Source: Lactiplantibacillus paraplantarum
Lineage (GTDB): Bacteria; Bacillota; Bacilli; Lactobacillales; Lactobacillaceae
Length of the DNA: 64,000 nucleotides
Direction of reading: 5' to 3'
NCBI RefSeq assembly: GCF_003641145.1
Contig: NZ_CP032744.1
Span: forward strand, 2,852,001-2,916,000
Shown: positions 34,868-44,105 of the stretch, piece after piece
Layout: each line of letters starts with the position of its first letter
How positions within the stretch are numbered: the first letter of the stretch is position 1
Program-made: the position numbers and the translations under genes
Notes under the pieces: model-generated
The model's input: the letters and a program-made list of their open reading frames with translations, nothing else
What the model was told of the DNA's origin: nothing
Database searches by the model: none

Positions 34868-36202
34868 ATGACAGACAAGTATGATTACGATGTATTATAC
34901 ATTGGTGCGGGCCACGCTACGTTTGATGGGGCTGCGCCGCTCGCTAAAACTGGTGTCCGGGTCGGTGTTATTGAAAGTGATCTAATTGGGGGCACCTGCC
35001 CCAACCGCGGGTGTAACGCCAAAATCACCCTTGATGAACCCGTTAAATTAACGCGAGAAGCAGCACGCCTCAATGATATTTTAAGTAGTGCTCCGACCAT
35101 TAATTGGACGGCCAACGTGGCCCATAAACAAGAGATTATTGATCCCTTACCAACAGGCCTAAAAGCCCGCTTGGAAGATGGTGGCGCAACGATCATCCAT
35201 GGTCACGCCACGTTCAAGGACACTCACACCGTTGTCATTGATGATCAGCAAACCATTACTGCCGAAAAGATCGTCATTGCGACCGGTCTAAAGCCCCATC
35301 GACTGGATATTCCAGGTACCAAACTTGCCCATGACAGTAGTGACTTTATGAATCTCAAGCAGCTGCCACAAAACATCGTGATTATTGGGGCTGGCTATAT
35401 TGGTATGGAATTCGCTACCATCGCTAATGCAACCGGTGCCAAGGTGACGGTCATGTTACATGGCGACCAGGCCCTCCGTGATTTTTACCAACCATTCGTT
35501 GCACAAGTGGTTGCCGATTTAACCGAACGTGGGGTAACCTTCATCAAAAATGCCAACGTACAAGCATTTACCCAGCAGGACAACCAGCTCCAAGTTAGCT
35601 ATGGTGACCACCAGCAATTGACCACCGATTGGATCTTAGACGCGACTGGTCGGATTCCAAACTTAGATGGTTTAGGCTTAGACCGGATTGGCGTCAAATA
35701 TGACCGCCACGGCGTTTCTGTCAACGACCACTTGCAAACCAACGTTCCTAACATCTATGCAGCCGGTGATGTCCTTGCCAATGACTTGCCAAAGGTCACA
35801 CCAGCAGCCTACTTTGAGTCCAAATACTTGATGCGCTTATTCTCCGGCCAAACCAACGACCCGATTGATTATCCAGTAATTCCATCGGTCGTCTTCACTT
35901 CGCCACGAATTGCGCAAGCTGGCATGAAAATACCAGCTGCTGAAAAGGCCGGTTTAACCGTCAGTGATAACGACTTAGCTGATTACTGGTATTATCAAGT
36001 CTCCAAGGAACCAATTGCCGCTAGCAAACAAGTCCATGATCAGAATGGTCATCTCGTTGGCGTAACTGAAATCAGTGACCAAGCTGAAGATGCCGTCAAC
36101 GCATTACTTCCGGCCATTGAATACCAGTTAGACCGTGAACAGATCGAACGCCTAATTGGCATTTTCCCAACTATCGGCTACGCAGCTTGGCACCGGGCTT
36201 AA
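34868..36202 (+). CDS. pyridine nucleotide-disulfide oxidoreductase, glutathione-reductase-like
   Basis: The 444-residue flavoenzyme has an N-terminal FAD motif (DVLYIGAGHATFDGA), redox cysteines in GGTCPNRGCNAK (C-x4-C), an NAD(P) motif IIGAGYIGMEFATIA, the second FAD motif IYAAGDV, and a dimer domain. Standard glutathione reductases end with HPT-x-x-E, where the His is the catalytic base. Here the matching end reads GIFPTIGYAAW, so that His-Glu pair is absent. It may act on a different disulfide or coenzyme. Confidence 0.88.
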   Translation: MTDKYDYDVLYIGAGHATFDGAAPLAKTGVRVGVIESDLIGGTCPNRGCNAKITLDEPVKLTREAARLNDILSSAPTINWTANVAHKQEIIDPLPTGLKARLEDGGATIIHGHATFKDTHTVVIDDQQTITAEKIVIATGLKPHRLDIPGTKLAHDSSDFMNLKQLPQNIVIIGAGYIGMEFATIANATGAKVTVMLHGDQALRDFYQPFVAQVVADLTERGVTFIKNANVQAFTQQDNQLQVSYGDHQQLTTDWILDATGRIPNLDGLGLDRIGVKYDRHGVSVNDHLQTNVPNIYAAGDVLANDLPKVTPAAYFESKYLMRLFSGQTNDPIDYPVIPSVVFTSPRIAQAGMKIPAAEKAGLTVSDNDLADYWYYQVSKEPIAASKQVHDQNGHLVGVTEISDQAEDAVNALLPAIEYQLDREQIERLIGIFPTIGYAAWHRA

Positions 36203-36349
36203 ACTATAAAATACCACTGTGCCCGACGCTTGATTAATCCTTACTAATAACTGCCGCCAATGAGCAAGATTCATTGGCGGCTCTTTTTATGTCCGTTTCA
36301 TTACTTTAAAAACCAACTCGAGAGTGCGCGTCAAGCACACTGACCGTGC

Positions 36350-36355
36350 TATAAT
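36350..36355 (+). promoter_or_regulatory. extended -10 promoter of the 109-aa gene
   Basis: TGCTATAAT is an extended -10 box; transcription from it would start near 36362, after the longer in-frame start at 36324. It therefore supports the ATG at 36393. Confidence 0.5.
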
Positions 36356-36392
36356 TGCGCTTAGCTTAACAATTGAAAGGTTGGCCCTGACA

Positions 36393-36722
36393 ATGGATAT
36401 GGACGCTCAAAAATTATTTACCTTAGTAGACGCTGCTTATAATCAACCGATTACCAATCAACCATCCGATTCCTACCGCCAAGCGTTACTGGCAGCTGCC
36501 ATCGACCTGAATAACAACGTTTCGCCACAGCAAGTAACCATCAAGCTATATCAAGCCTATTATCGTAACTATATGGTACCAATGACCCTACCACGCCAGC
36601 ATCGTGACCTCTACCAATACGTGCATACCCAATTACAGTGCCTCACGCGCACAGAACAGCGCAATATGGCACTTGGTTATGGTCTGATTGCGACGCACCT
36701 AACATTTGGCCCCTTAAACTGA
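36393..36722 (+). CDS. hypothetical helical protein, 109 aa
   Basis: No family is recognised. The protein is helical and soluble (MDMDAQKLFTLVDAAYNQPI, QQVTIKLYQAYYRNYM) and ends GLIATHLTFGPLN. The ATG at 36393 was chosen because an extended -10 lies just upstream and GAAAGG 12 bases before it. A terminator for the preceding oxidoreductase (GCCGCCAATGA / TCATTGGCGGC near 36251-36282) separates the two genes. Confidence 0.65.
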   Translation: MDMDAQKLFTLVDAAYNQPITNQPSDSYRQALLAAAIDLNNNVSPQQVTIKLYQAYYRNYMVPMTLPRQHRDLYQYVHTQLQCLTRTEQRNMALGYGLIATHLTFGPLN

Positions 36723-36842
36723 GCTTAAAAGAACTTCTTTAACAAACTACCGTCAAGATACTCACACGCCTTCCGATCAAGACGGTATTCAAATGGCAGA
36801 TATGGACGTACTCAACCTTTAATTGGCTGATCATTATTTGAC

Positions 36843-36981
36843 ATATAAAGCGCGTTCTAGCAATTGGCACCCCGCCCCCCTGGAGGTCGGACTAGGATGC
36901 GCATTGCCGACGACCAATAATCCATCTGTTTGGCACGTTTTAAATCAGACTTCATGCCAAATTAACTAGTACAATATATCA
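36843..36981. repeat. partial relative of the 23.8-kb structured element
   Basis: The segment contains the long GC-rich hairpin GCGCGTTCTAG / CTAGGATGCGC (36850-36902), with the same inner motifs (CAATTGGCACC, GGAGGTCGG) as the 23.8-kb element. Its right terminus AAATTAACTAGTACAATATAT matches that element's ends, followed by CATTACATTTGATTG, close to the target repeat there. No matching left terminus was found, so it looks truncated. The gap 36723-37042 holds no gene. Confidence 0.55.
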
Positions 36982-37042
36982 TTACATTTGATTGAATCCT
37001 AAAATTCAGAAAAACAAATAATCCGTAAAGCATCACAATTAA

Positions 37043-37073
37043 AAGCCCCAGCGATTACTCATCGCTGGGGCTT
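37043..37073 (-). terminator. purB terminator
   Basis: Perfect 12-bp stem AAGCCCCAGCGA / TCGCTGGGGCTT followed on the minus strand by TTTT, 13 bases after purB. Confidence 0.85.
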
Positions 37074-37086
37074 CATCATTTCTAAA

Positions 37087-38385
37087 TTAATCGTCTAATC
37101 CTAATCGCTTGAAAATATCGTCAACATGGCGCAGATGGTAATGATAATCAAACGCATCATCAATGGCGGCTTGATCCAAATGCTCACGGATTTCGGCATT
37201 ACCTTCAACGAGCGGCTTAAATTGCAACTGTTCATCCCACGACTTAGCTGTCAGTGGCTGAACGAGGTCATAAGCACTTTCACGTGACATCCCCGTATCA
37301 ATCAATTTAAGCAAGACACGCTGACTATAAATCAACCCGTAAGTCGCATCCATGTTTTGCTTCATCCGTTCTGGGAACACCGTCAGGGTCTTAATAATCT
37401 TATTGATCCGAGTTAAGATGTAATCCACTAAAATCGTGGTGTCTGGTAAGATGATTCGTTCCGCAGAAGAATGGGAGATGTCCCGTTCATGCCACAATGG
37501 CACATCCTCATAAGCCGTCATCATGTGCCCCCGGATGACCCGCGCTAGCCCCGTGACATTTTCAGAACCGATGGGATTTCGTTTATGCGGCATTGCTGAC
37601 GAACCCTTCTGCCCCTTATTGAAGAATTCTTCCACTTCATGAGTTTCAGATTTTTGCAACCCACGAATTTCGGTTGCAAATACTTCAACGCTGGTAGCAA
37701 TCAAGGCCAAACTAGCAATGTATTCTGCATGTAAATCACGTGGCAAGACTTGCGTCGAAATTTCTTGTGCCCGTAACCCGAGCTGCTTGCAGACAAATTC
37801 TTCAACAAATGGTGGAATATTCGCAAACGTTCCAACAGCACCACTGATCTTGCCAGCTTCAACCCCTGCCGCTGCGTGTTCAAAACGTTCAATATCCCGA
37901 TTAATTTCAGAATACCACCGGGCAATCTTCAATCCAAACGTGGTTGGTTCAGCGTGGACGCCGTGTGTCCGGCCCATTTCCACCGTATATTTATACTTTT
38001 TCGCTTGTTGTGCTAGTGTCGCCCGTAAATCTTGTAAGTCTTGGCGAATAATCGCATTGGCCTGCTTCAACCGGTAGCCTTGCGCCGTATCGACAACATC
38101 AGTACTCGTTAAACCATAGTGGACCCACTTACGTTCTGCGCCTAATGATTCAGACACGTCGCGCGTAAAGGCAACTACATCATGATGCGTCACGGCTTCG
38201 ATCTCCGCGATCCGATCAACATCAAACTTGGCATTCTCTCGAATTTTAGCAACATCACTTGCCGGAATCTTTCCCAATTCAGCCCAAGCCTCATCTGCGG
38301 CAATTTCCACTTCTAACCATGCTTGATACTGATTTTCTAGCGACCATACTTTGCCCATCTCGGGACGCGTATAACGATCAATCAT
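37087..38385 (-). CDS. purB: PurB, adenylosuccinate lyase
   Basis: The 432-residue lyase acts twice in purine synthesis, splitting fumarate from SAICAR and from adenylosuccinate. The superfamily signature [15 protein letters not shown] lies near residue 265, and [10 protein letters not shown] and [14 protein letters not shown] earlier. The ATG follows GAGGATTAGCA. It is divergent from purA, which makes its substrate, across a shared control region. Confidence 0.96.
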   Translation of the reverse strand: MIDRYTRPEMGKVWSLENQYQAWLEVEIAADEAWAELGKIPASDVAKIRENAKFDVDRIAEIEAVTHHDVVAFTRDVSESLGAERKWVHYGLTSTDVVDTAQGYRLKQANAIIRQDLQDLRATLAQQAKKYKYTVEMGRTHGVHAEPTTFGLKIARWYSEINRDIERFEHAAAGVEAGKISGAVGTFANIPPFVEEFVCKQLGLRAQEISTQVLPRDLHAEYIASLALIATSVEVFATEIRGLQKSETHEVEEFFNKGQKGSSAMPHKRNPIGSENVTGLARVIRGHMMTAYEDVPLWHERDISHSSAERIILPDTTILVDYILTRINKIIKTLTVFPERMKQNMDATYGLIYSQRVLLKLIDTGMSRESAYDLVQPLTAKSWDEQLQFKPLVEGNAEIREHLDQAAIDDAFDYHYHLRHVDDIFKRLGLDD

Positions 38386-38559
38386 TGCTAATCCTCATTT
38401 CTATATAGGTATTCACCAACAAAACACGAACATTATTATAGCACACCGGCCTATCGATTAATAGTGACGAATAATGAAAAACAGCAGTGTTTTTTCAGCT
38501 AATTTCCATTTAAAACAATTATCAGCATCATTCATTCGGCTAATTATGAACAATTTAAT

Positions 38560-38619
38560 AACCGTAAAACAAGAACATTCGGTTTTACGGTTGCGTTTTC
38601 GGTTTAAAATTGCTATACT
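38560..38619 (+). promoter_or_regulatory. purA promoter with overlapping PurR-type boxes and an 11-bp dyad
   Basis: TTGCGT (38591-38596) and extended -10 TGCTATACT are 17 bp apart. A perfect dyad AACCGTAAAAC / GTTTTACGGTT (38560-38570 with 38582-38592) overlaps the -35. Two TTCGG cores (38578-38582, 38598-38602) match PurBox sequences (CCGAA) in the same orientation. Regulation of purA, and perhaps of divergent purB, by PurR is inferred. Confidence 0.6.
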
Positions 38620-38701
38620 CATTTCTGTTGGAGTGGTGAACGTTTAACTACTCTTTAGGATTAATTATTCATAATTAAACTATTTAATGAGGTGGAAGAA
38701 T

Positions 38702-39991
38702 ATGGCATCAGTCGTAGTAGTAGGTAGCCAGTGGGGCGATGAAGGTAAAGGAAAGATCACGGACTTTTTGAGTCAGGAAGCAGATGTGGTATCACGTTAC
38801 CAAGGCGGCGATAATGCCGGCCACACCATCGTATTTAATGGGCAAACTTTCAAATTACGGCTGATTCCATCAGGGATTTTCTTCCATGATAAGCTAGCCG
38901 TCATTGGAAATGGCGTTGTCTTAAATCCCAAGTCATTAGTTGAAGAATTACAATACTTGCGGGATAACGGCGTCAACCCGGATAACCTCCGCATTTCTAA
39001 TCGGGCCCATGTTATCTTGCCTTACCACATCACGCTAGATGGTGCTCAAGAAAAAGCCAAAGCTGGCGGTAAGATTGGAACGACTAATAAAGGAATCGGC
39101 CCGGCTTACATGGATAAGGCGGAACGAATCGGAATTCGCGTAGCCGATCTGCTTGATAAGGACACTTTTGCGGCCTTACTCAAACGCAACTTAGCTGAAA
39201 AGAACCAAATCATTACCAAGCTTTATGATTTAGAACCACTTAAATTTGAAGATATTTTTGATGACTATTACGCCTATGGTCAGACCTTGAAACCATTCGT
39301 GACCGATACTTCCGTTGTCATTAATGACGCGCTAGATAACGGTCAACGCGTGCTATTCGAAGGTGCTCAAGGTGTTATGTTGGATATTGACCAAGGGACT
39401 TACCCTTACGTTACTTCATCTAACCCGGTTGCCGGTGGCGTTACTATTGGGAGCGGCGTTGGCCCATCTAAGATCGACAACTGTGTTGGGGTCTTAAAAG
39501 CCTACACTTCCCGCGTTGGTGACGGTCCATTCCCAACTGAACTCTTTGACGAAGTCGGTGATTTCATTCGTGAAACGGCTCATGAATACGGGACCGTTAC
39601 TAAACGTCCTCGGCGGATTGGTTGGTTCGATAGCGTTGTATTACGACACGCCAAACGGGTCTCTGGGTTTACTCATCTCAGTTTGAACTGCTTAGACGTC
39701 TTAACGGGCTTAAAGACCATCAAGGTATGTACCGCTTACGACTTAAACGGCGAAACCATCTATCACTACCCTGCTAGCCTTAAAGAACTAGAAGCTTGCA
39801 AACCTATCTACGAAGAACTTCCTGGCTGGGACGAAGACATCACTGGCGTTAAAACCTTTGAGGAGCTACCAACTAACGCTCAGAACTACTTGCGTAAATT
39901 GGAGACACTTGTTGGCGTTAAAATTGCCACTTTCTCCGTTGGTCCCGATCGCGAACAAACGAACGTTATCGATCACGATATTTGGGGCTAA
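38702..39991 (+). CDS. purA: PurA, adenylosuccinate synthetase
   Basis: The 429-residue GTP-dependent enzyme joins IMP and aspartate on the way to AMP. The N-terminal signature is [16 protein letters not shown]. GNDxGHT appears as [13 protein letters not shown], with [17 protein letters not shown] and [14 protein letters not shown] further on. The ATG at 38702 was chosen because GAGGTGG precedes it. guaC follows after 42 bases, so the two form a purine interconversion unit. Confidence 0.96.
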   Translation: MASVVVVGSQWGDEGKGKITDFLSQEADVVSRYQGGDNAGHTIVFNGQTFKLRLIPSGIFFHDKLAVIGNGVVLNPKSLVEELQYLRDNGVNPDNLRISNRAHVILPYHITLDGAQEKAKAGGKIGTTNKGIGPAYMDKAERIGIRVADLLDKDTFAALLKRNLAEKNQIITKLYDLEPLKFEDIFDDYYAYGQTLKPFVTDTSVVINDALDNGQRVLFEGAQGVMLDIDQGTYPYVTSSNPVAGGVTIGSGVGPSKIDNCVGVLKAYTSRVGDGPFPTELFDEVGDFIRETAHEYGTVTKRPRRIGWFDSVVLRHAKRVSGFTHLSLNCLDVLTGLKTIKVCTAYDLNGETIYHYPASLKELEACKPIYEELPGWDEDITGVKTFEELPTNAQNYLRKLETLVGVKIATFSVGPDREQTNVIDHDIWG

Positions 39992-40033
39992 TTACATCAC
40001 ACACTGTGAATTAACTTAAAGGAGTTTTGTATC

Positions 40034-41011
40034 ATGGGCATGGAAATTTTTGATTACGAAGACATTCAACTAATTCCGAACAAGTGTGTCATTAATAGCC
40101 GTTCGGAAGCTGACACGACTGTAGAACTGGGTGGCCGCCGCTTCAAAATTCCGGTGGTACCTGCTAATATGGCGACCGTTATCAATGACGACATTGCCAA
40201 GTGGCTCGCTTCTAACGACTACTTCTACATCATGCATCGTTTTGCTCCAGAGACTCGGCGAGCCTTTATCGAGACGATGCACGCTGCTCAATTGTATGCA
40301 TCAATTTCGGTCGGCGTCAAAGCTAGTGAATACGATTTTATCAACGATCTGGCCGTTAATCAGATTGTACCTGAATACATCACGATTGATATTGCACATG
40401 GTCATGCTGACAGTGTCATTGCAATGATCAAGCACATCAAAGACGTCCTTCCAGATAGTTTTGTAATTGCCGGAAATGTGGCCACACCAGCCGCGGTGCG
40501 TGACCTTGAGAACGCTGGCGCTGATGCAACCAAAGTTGGCGTTGGTCCAGGTAAAGCTTGCATTACTAAGGTCAAGACCGGCTTTGGGACTGGCGGCTGG
40601 CAATTAGCTGCTGTCCGGTGGTGTGCTAAGGCCGCTCGCAAACCAATCATCGCAGATGGTGGCGTGCGGACCAACGGCGACATCGCCAAGTCGATCCGCT
40701 TCGGTGCTACCATGGTCATGATTGGTTCAATGTTAGCCGGACACCAAGAATCACCCGGTAACATTTTGAAGATTGATGGTAAAACTTATAAGCAATACTA
40801 CGGTTCCGCCAGTGAAACCCAAAAAGGTGAACATAAAAACGTGGAGGGCAAGCAAATGCTCGTCCCTTACCGTGGTCGCTTAGTCGATACCTTGAATGAA
40901 ATGCAAGAAGACTTACAATCATCCATCTCGTATTCAGGCGGCCGGGATTTGAAGGCCATCACCAAGTGCGACTACGTGGTAGTTAAGAACTCGATTTATA
41001 ATGGGGACTAA
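40034..41011 (+). CDS. guaC: GuaC, GMP reductase
   Basis: The 325-residue enzyme reduces GMP to IMP with NADPH, feeding IMP to purA upstream. The TIM barrel of the IMPDH/GMPR family is visible through [24 protein letters not shown] and the catalytic-cysteine loop [40 protein letters not shown] follows. AAAGGAG lies nine bases before the ATG. It is the shorter Gram-positive GuaC type. Confidence 0.95.
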   Translation: MGMEIFDYEDIQLIPNKCVINSRSEADTTVELGGRRFKIPVVPANMATVINDDIAKWLASNDYFYIMHRFAPETRRAFIETMHAAQLYASISVGVKASEYDFINDLAVNQIVPEYITIDIAHGHADSVIAMIKHIKDVLPDSFVIAGNVATPAAVRDLENAGADATKVGVGPGKACITKVKTGFGTGGWQLAAVRWCAKAARKPIIADGGVRTNGDIAKSIRFGATMVMIGSMLAGHQESPGNILKIDGKTYKQYYGSASETQKGEHKNVEGKQMLVPYRGRLVDTLNEMQEDLQSSISYSGGRDLKAITKCDYVVVKNSIYNGD

Positions 41012-41095
41012 TTAAGCCTTGATAACACTAAACCACCTTGCTAGCAGTTTTTGCTTGTCAAGGTGGTTTTTATTTAACCATGACATCTCTTCACC

Positions 41096-41124
41096 CTGAC
41101 ATCAGCAATGAAAGCGATTATAAT
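41096..41124 (+). promoter_or_regulatory. promoter with overlapping cre-like site upstream of the tyrosine phosphatase
   Basis: CTGACA (41096-41101) and TATAAT (41119-41124) are 17 bp apart. TGAAAGCGATTATA (41109-41122), similar to a cre site, overlaps the -10, where CcpA binding would repress. Confidence 0.5.
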
Positions 41125-41156
41125 AAAACTAAATCACTAATCGAGGTAATCACATC

Positions 41157-41942
41157 ATGGAACACAATCGGGTCTTACGATTAGAACATGGCATTAATTT
41201 CCGGGAACTGGGTGGCTATGAAAATACCGCTGGTCAGACAATCAAATGGCAAAAACTGCTGCGTTGCGGCGGTATGTCACTACTCACCAACCGCGATCTT
41301 ACCTACTTAGATGACTACGGTCTCCGTTACGACATTGATCTACGCCAAGCCAATGAAGCTGAGATGTCCCCAGACCGCTATCCTAAGCGCACTAAGTATC
41401 TCAATACATCCGTCTATCCATTTACCGACAATCGCCGGTTTGATCGGCGTTTAAAACGGCTCATCAAACGGATGGTCGTCGACGATTCGTTCAATGCCCA
41501 AACATACGCACAAATGGTCACGGACAGCCACGCCGTGAAAGTCTGGCAAAACTTGTTTGCGACCCTACTTGCTAATGACCAGCCCGACCAGTCGGTACTC
41601 TTTCACTGTGCTGCTGGTAAAGATCGCACGGGCGTGGCAGGAGCCCTTATCATGACCGCCTTGGACGTCCCCCGCGAGACGATTATGCAGGACTACCTAC
41701 TCACCAACGCCGTCTTCATGGCTGCAGACAGCATGGACACCGCTACGATCATTACAAAGGCCAATGCTGGTGACCTTGCCAGTCAATTCAACGTTGCTAT
41801 GGCCGTTGAAGCCGACAATATGAAAATGGTCTTTCGGGTTTTCGACGACCTCTACGGCAATGGTATTGGTTATTTACGAGAAGTGCTTGGGTTATCCGTA
41901 GCGGATATTAATAATTTGCGCCAATTGTACTTGAACGACTAG
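41157..41942 (+). CDS. tyrosine-protein phosphatase (LMP-unrelated, DSP-like Y_phosphatase3 family)
   Basis: The 261-residue enzyme has the P-loop signature FHCAAGKDRTGVAGAL near residue 160 with catalytic Cys and Arg. The N-terminal motif NFRELGGYENTAGQTIKWQK is typical of the Y_phosphatase3 family that removes phosphate from tyrosine and, in some members, phosphoinositides. It is a stand-alone gene ending in a strong terminator. Confidence 0.92.
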   Translation: MEHNRVLRLEHGINFRELGGYENTAGQTIKWQKLLRCGGMSLLTNRDLTYLDDYGLRYDIDLRQANEAEMSPDRYPKRTKYLNTSVYPFTDNRRFDRRLKRLIKRMVVDDSFNAQTYAQMVTDSHAVKVWQNLFATLLANDQPDQSVLFHCAAGKDRTGVAGALIMTALDVPRETIMQDYLLTNAVFMAADSMDTATIITKANAGDLASQFNVAMAVEADNMKMVFRVFDDLYGNGIGYLREVLGLSVADINNLRQLYLND

Positions 41943-41948
41943 GGAACA

Positions 41949-42000
41949 CTAAAAAAACTGATTTTGAAAGTCAATAACTTTTCAAAATCAGTTTTTTTAG
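41949..42000. terminator. strong bidirectional terminator between phosphatase and cardiolipin synthase
   Basis: Perfect 21-bp stem (41949-41969 with 41980-42000) with seven T in one arm and seven A in the other. Confidence 0.9.
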
Positions 42001-42022
42001 CCTCATCTATTCAATTGTTTGA

Positions 42023-43471
42023 TTATAAAATTGGTGATAACAGCCGTGAAAATGTCTGTTTGAACTTCAGCCAGAATGACTGATTCTTAAAGTCTTGAAC
42101 GGTAATCAAACTACTGATTTTTTGATCTTCTAAGAAAATCCGTTCCAACTCTTGTGCTAAATCAGCATCGTATAAAAAGGCGTTCACTTCGAAGTTCAAC
42201 TTAAAGCTCCGGAAATCCAAGTTAGCGGAACCAACCGAAGCCACCTGACCATCAATCACGATGGTCTTAGCATGAATAAAGCCATTATTATAATAATAGA
42301 TTTTCACACCAGCATCTGCCAGTTCCCGAGCATAGTACTGGGTTGCCCGGTAAACAAAGGCATGGTCGGGTTTATCCGGCACCATGATGCGGACATCGAC
42401 TCCTGACATCGCTGCAATTTTAATTGCGTCGAGTACGGAATCATCCGGGATTAAATATGGTGACTGAATCCATAAGCGGTGTTGGGCCGTCATAATCATT
42501 TTAATATAGCCCAACTTAATCTGTTGCGCATCACTGTCAGGGCCGCTCGAGACGATTTGTAACGACGTATTACCTTTAACGCGAATAACTGGGAACATGT
42601 TAACGTCTGGTACGATGCGGTGTTCCGCATCAGTGGCGTTCCAGTCCCGAATGAAACGTTCCTGTAATTCGAAAACCCCTGAACCAACGATTCGTAAGTG
42701 CGTATCGCGCCAGTAGCCGAACTTCTTACTGCGCCCAAGGTACTGGTCACCAACGTTAAAACCACCGACGTAACCAACCCGACCATCCGTTACTACGATC
42801 TTACGGTGATCACGGAAGTTTAGTCGGAAGTCCAAAATCGCCGAATGGGCCCCCAAGAATGGTCGGGCATGCCCACCGAGCTCTTCCAAGTGCTTGAAGA
42901 AACTGCGGAACGTGCCCATCGACCCCCACGGATCATAGAGCACACGAACGTCAACACCTTGAGCGGCTTTACGCTCTAATAAGTGTAATAAGTCATTACC
43001 GATTTGGTCATTATAAAAAGTATAATATTCGATATGAATATGATTCTTAGCCGCTTCAATATCTTGAAACATCGCATGAAACTTCTCGTGACCATCCGTA
43101 TAAATCTTGACGCGGTTTTTTCGGCTCAGTAGCGCGCCATCCGAATTCAAGAACAAACTGACCATCCCACGAACCGAACTAGTCACCGCATCAGCTGGCA
43201 TCAATTCAGTACCTAATGCTTCACGTTGCCGCTGAATCATCTGTTCCAACCGAATTTGCGTCTCCTTACGCAACCGGAACAACCGATTCTTCGGTAATTT
43301 CCGGCCAACAAAAGCATACGCAATGAAGCCAACGATTGGCAGTAGAATCAGCACGAGTAACCACGCCCAAGTTGCTGCGATATCCCGATTACGATCCCGG
43401 AACACGGTAATGAACGCCGCGGCCGCGTTTAAAATGATAATTGTGTAGACAATTGGCTCAATATATTGCAA
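42023..43471 (-). CDS. cls: cardiolipin synthase
   Basis: The 482-residue membrane enzyme condenses two phosphatidylglycerols into cardiolipin. Two N-terminal membrane helices (IVYTIIILNAAAAFITVF and WAWLLVLILLPIVGFIAYAF) precede two phospholipase D-type HKD motifs, DHRKIVVTDGRVGYVGG and HAKTIVIDGQVASVGSANLD. A TTG at 43471 is preferred because AGGTGG lies nine bases upstream; a GTG at 43480 directly abuts that site. Confidence 0.93.
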   Translation of the reverse strand: MQYIEPIVYTIIILNAAAAFITVFRDRNRDIAATWAWLLVLILLPIVGFIAYAFVGRKLPKNRLFRLRKETQIRLEQMIQRQREALGTELMPADAVTSSVRGMVSLFLNSDGALLSRKNRVKIYTDGHEKFHAMFQDIEAAKNHIHIEYYTFYNDQIGNDLLHLLERKAAQGVDVRVLYDPWGSMGTFRSFFKHLEELGGHARPFLGAHSAILDFRLNFRDHRKIVVTDGRVGYVGGFNVGDQYLGRSKKFGYWRDTHLRIVGSGVFELQERFIRDWNATDAEHRIVPDVNMFPVIRVKGNTSLQIVSSGPDSDAQQIKLGYIKMIMTAQHRLWIQSPYLIPDDSVLDAIKIAAMSGVDVRIMVPDKPDHAFVYRATQYYARELADAGVKIYYYNNGFIHAKTIVIDGQVASVGSANLDFRSFKLNFEVNAFLYDADLAQELERIFLEDQKISSLITVQDFKNQSFWLKFKQTFSRLLSPIL

Positions 43472-43606
43472 TGGAGGCACCCACCTAATTTTTAATGATG
43501 GTTTTATTTTACCGCAGATAGTAGTGAGATAATAATCTTTTGCGAAGATAATTTTTGCATTTAACCATTAAATAGCTAATAATTATGCGTAAGGAGGGCA
43601 CGTTCA

Positions 43607-43756
43607 ATGCTTGCAATGCTTGGAATTCACGGTCTCGGACCAATTCGCATGTTTCACTTAACCGAACACTTTGCGGGTTCCCGGGCCGCCGTTGGAATTT
43701 TACTAATTATTATTTTATTAGCCGTTGTTTACCGTTATTATCGGCGGCATCGTTAA
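43607..43756 (+). CDS. small single-pass membrane protein, 49 aa
   Basis: A short frame with a strong ribosome site (AAGGAGG) encodes a protein opening MLAMLGIHGLGPIRMFHLTE. It has one hydrophobic helix (AAVGILLIIILLAVVYRYY) and a basic end RRHR. A terminator follows within 20 bases. A longer overlapping frame in another phase is a shadow. Function is unknown. Confidence 0.75.
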   Translation: MLAMLGIHGLGPIRMFHLTEHFAGSRAAVGILLIIILLAVVYRYYRRHR

Positions 43757-43774
43757 TGAATATACAACCATCCG

Positions 43775-43804
43775 GGACTGACACTCAGTTGGCAGTCCTT
43801 TTTT
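43775..43804 (+). terminator. terminator of the 49-aa membrane protein gene
   Basis: GGACTG / CAGTCC with an inner two-base pair, followed by six T. The rest of the gap, 43805-44105, shows no gene or clear signal. Confidence 0.8.
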
Positions 43805-44105
43805 GGTGTTCAGCCACCCCAGCCTTTATTATTAATTTCATTTTCAAGATAAGTTAACCTTCCGAAAATCTGCTCCAACTTATCGTCATCCGACACACCA
43901 GTCACGGCCCTCACCCAGATTTGATAATTAATCACAATTAGTCAAACAACTAACAACAACGACTAACATTAACCATCATTAGACCTCAATGGCCTTGATT
44001 TAGCTATTATAGCCAACTCAATTTACGACTTTAGCACTATTAACCATCGTGGCTTTCCTAAAACCGGTTAAACTTAATTCATCACATCGAAATGGGGCGA
44101 TGATT

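Noticed and set aside
43585..43857. 90-codon frame after the cardiolipin synthase gene
   Set aside because: It overlaps the better-supported 49-aa gene in another phase and runs through its terminator.
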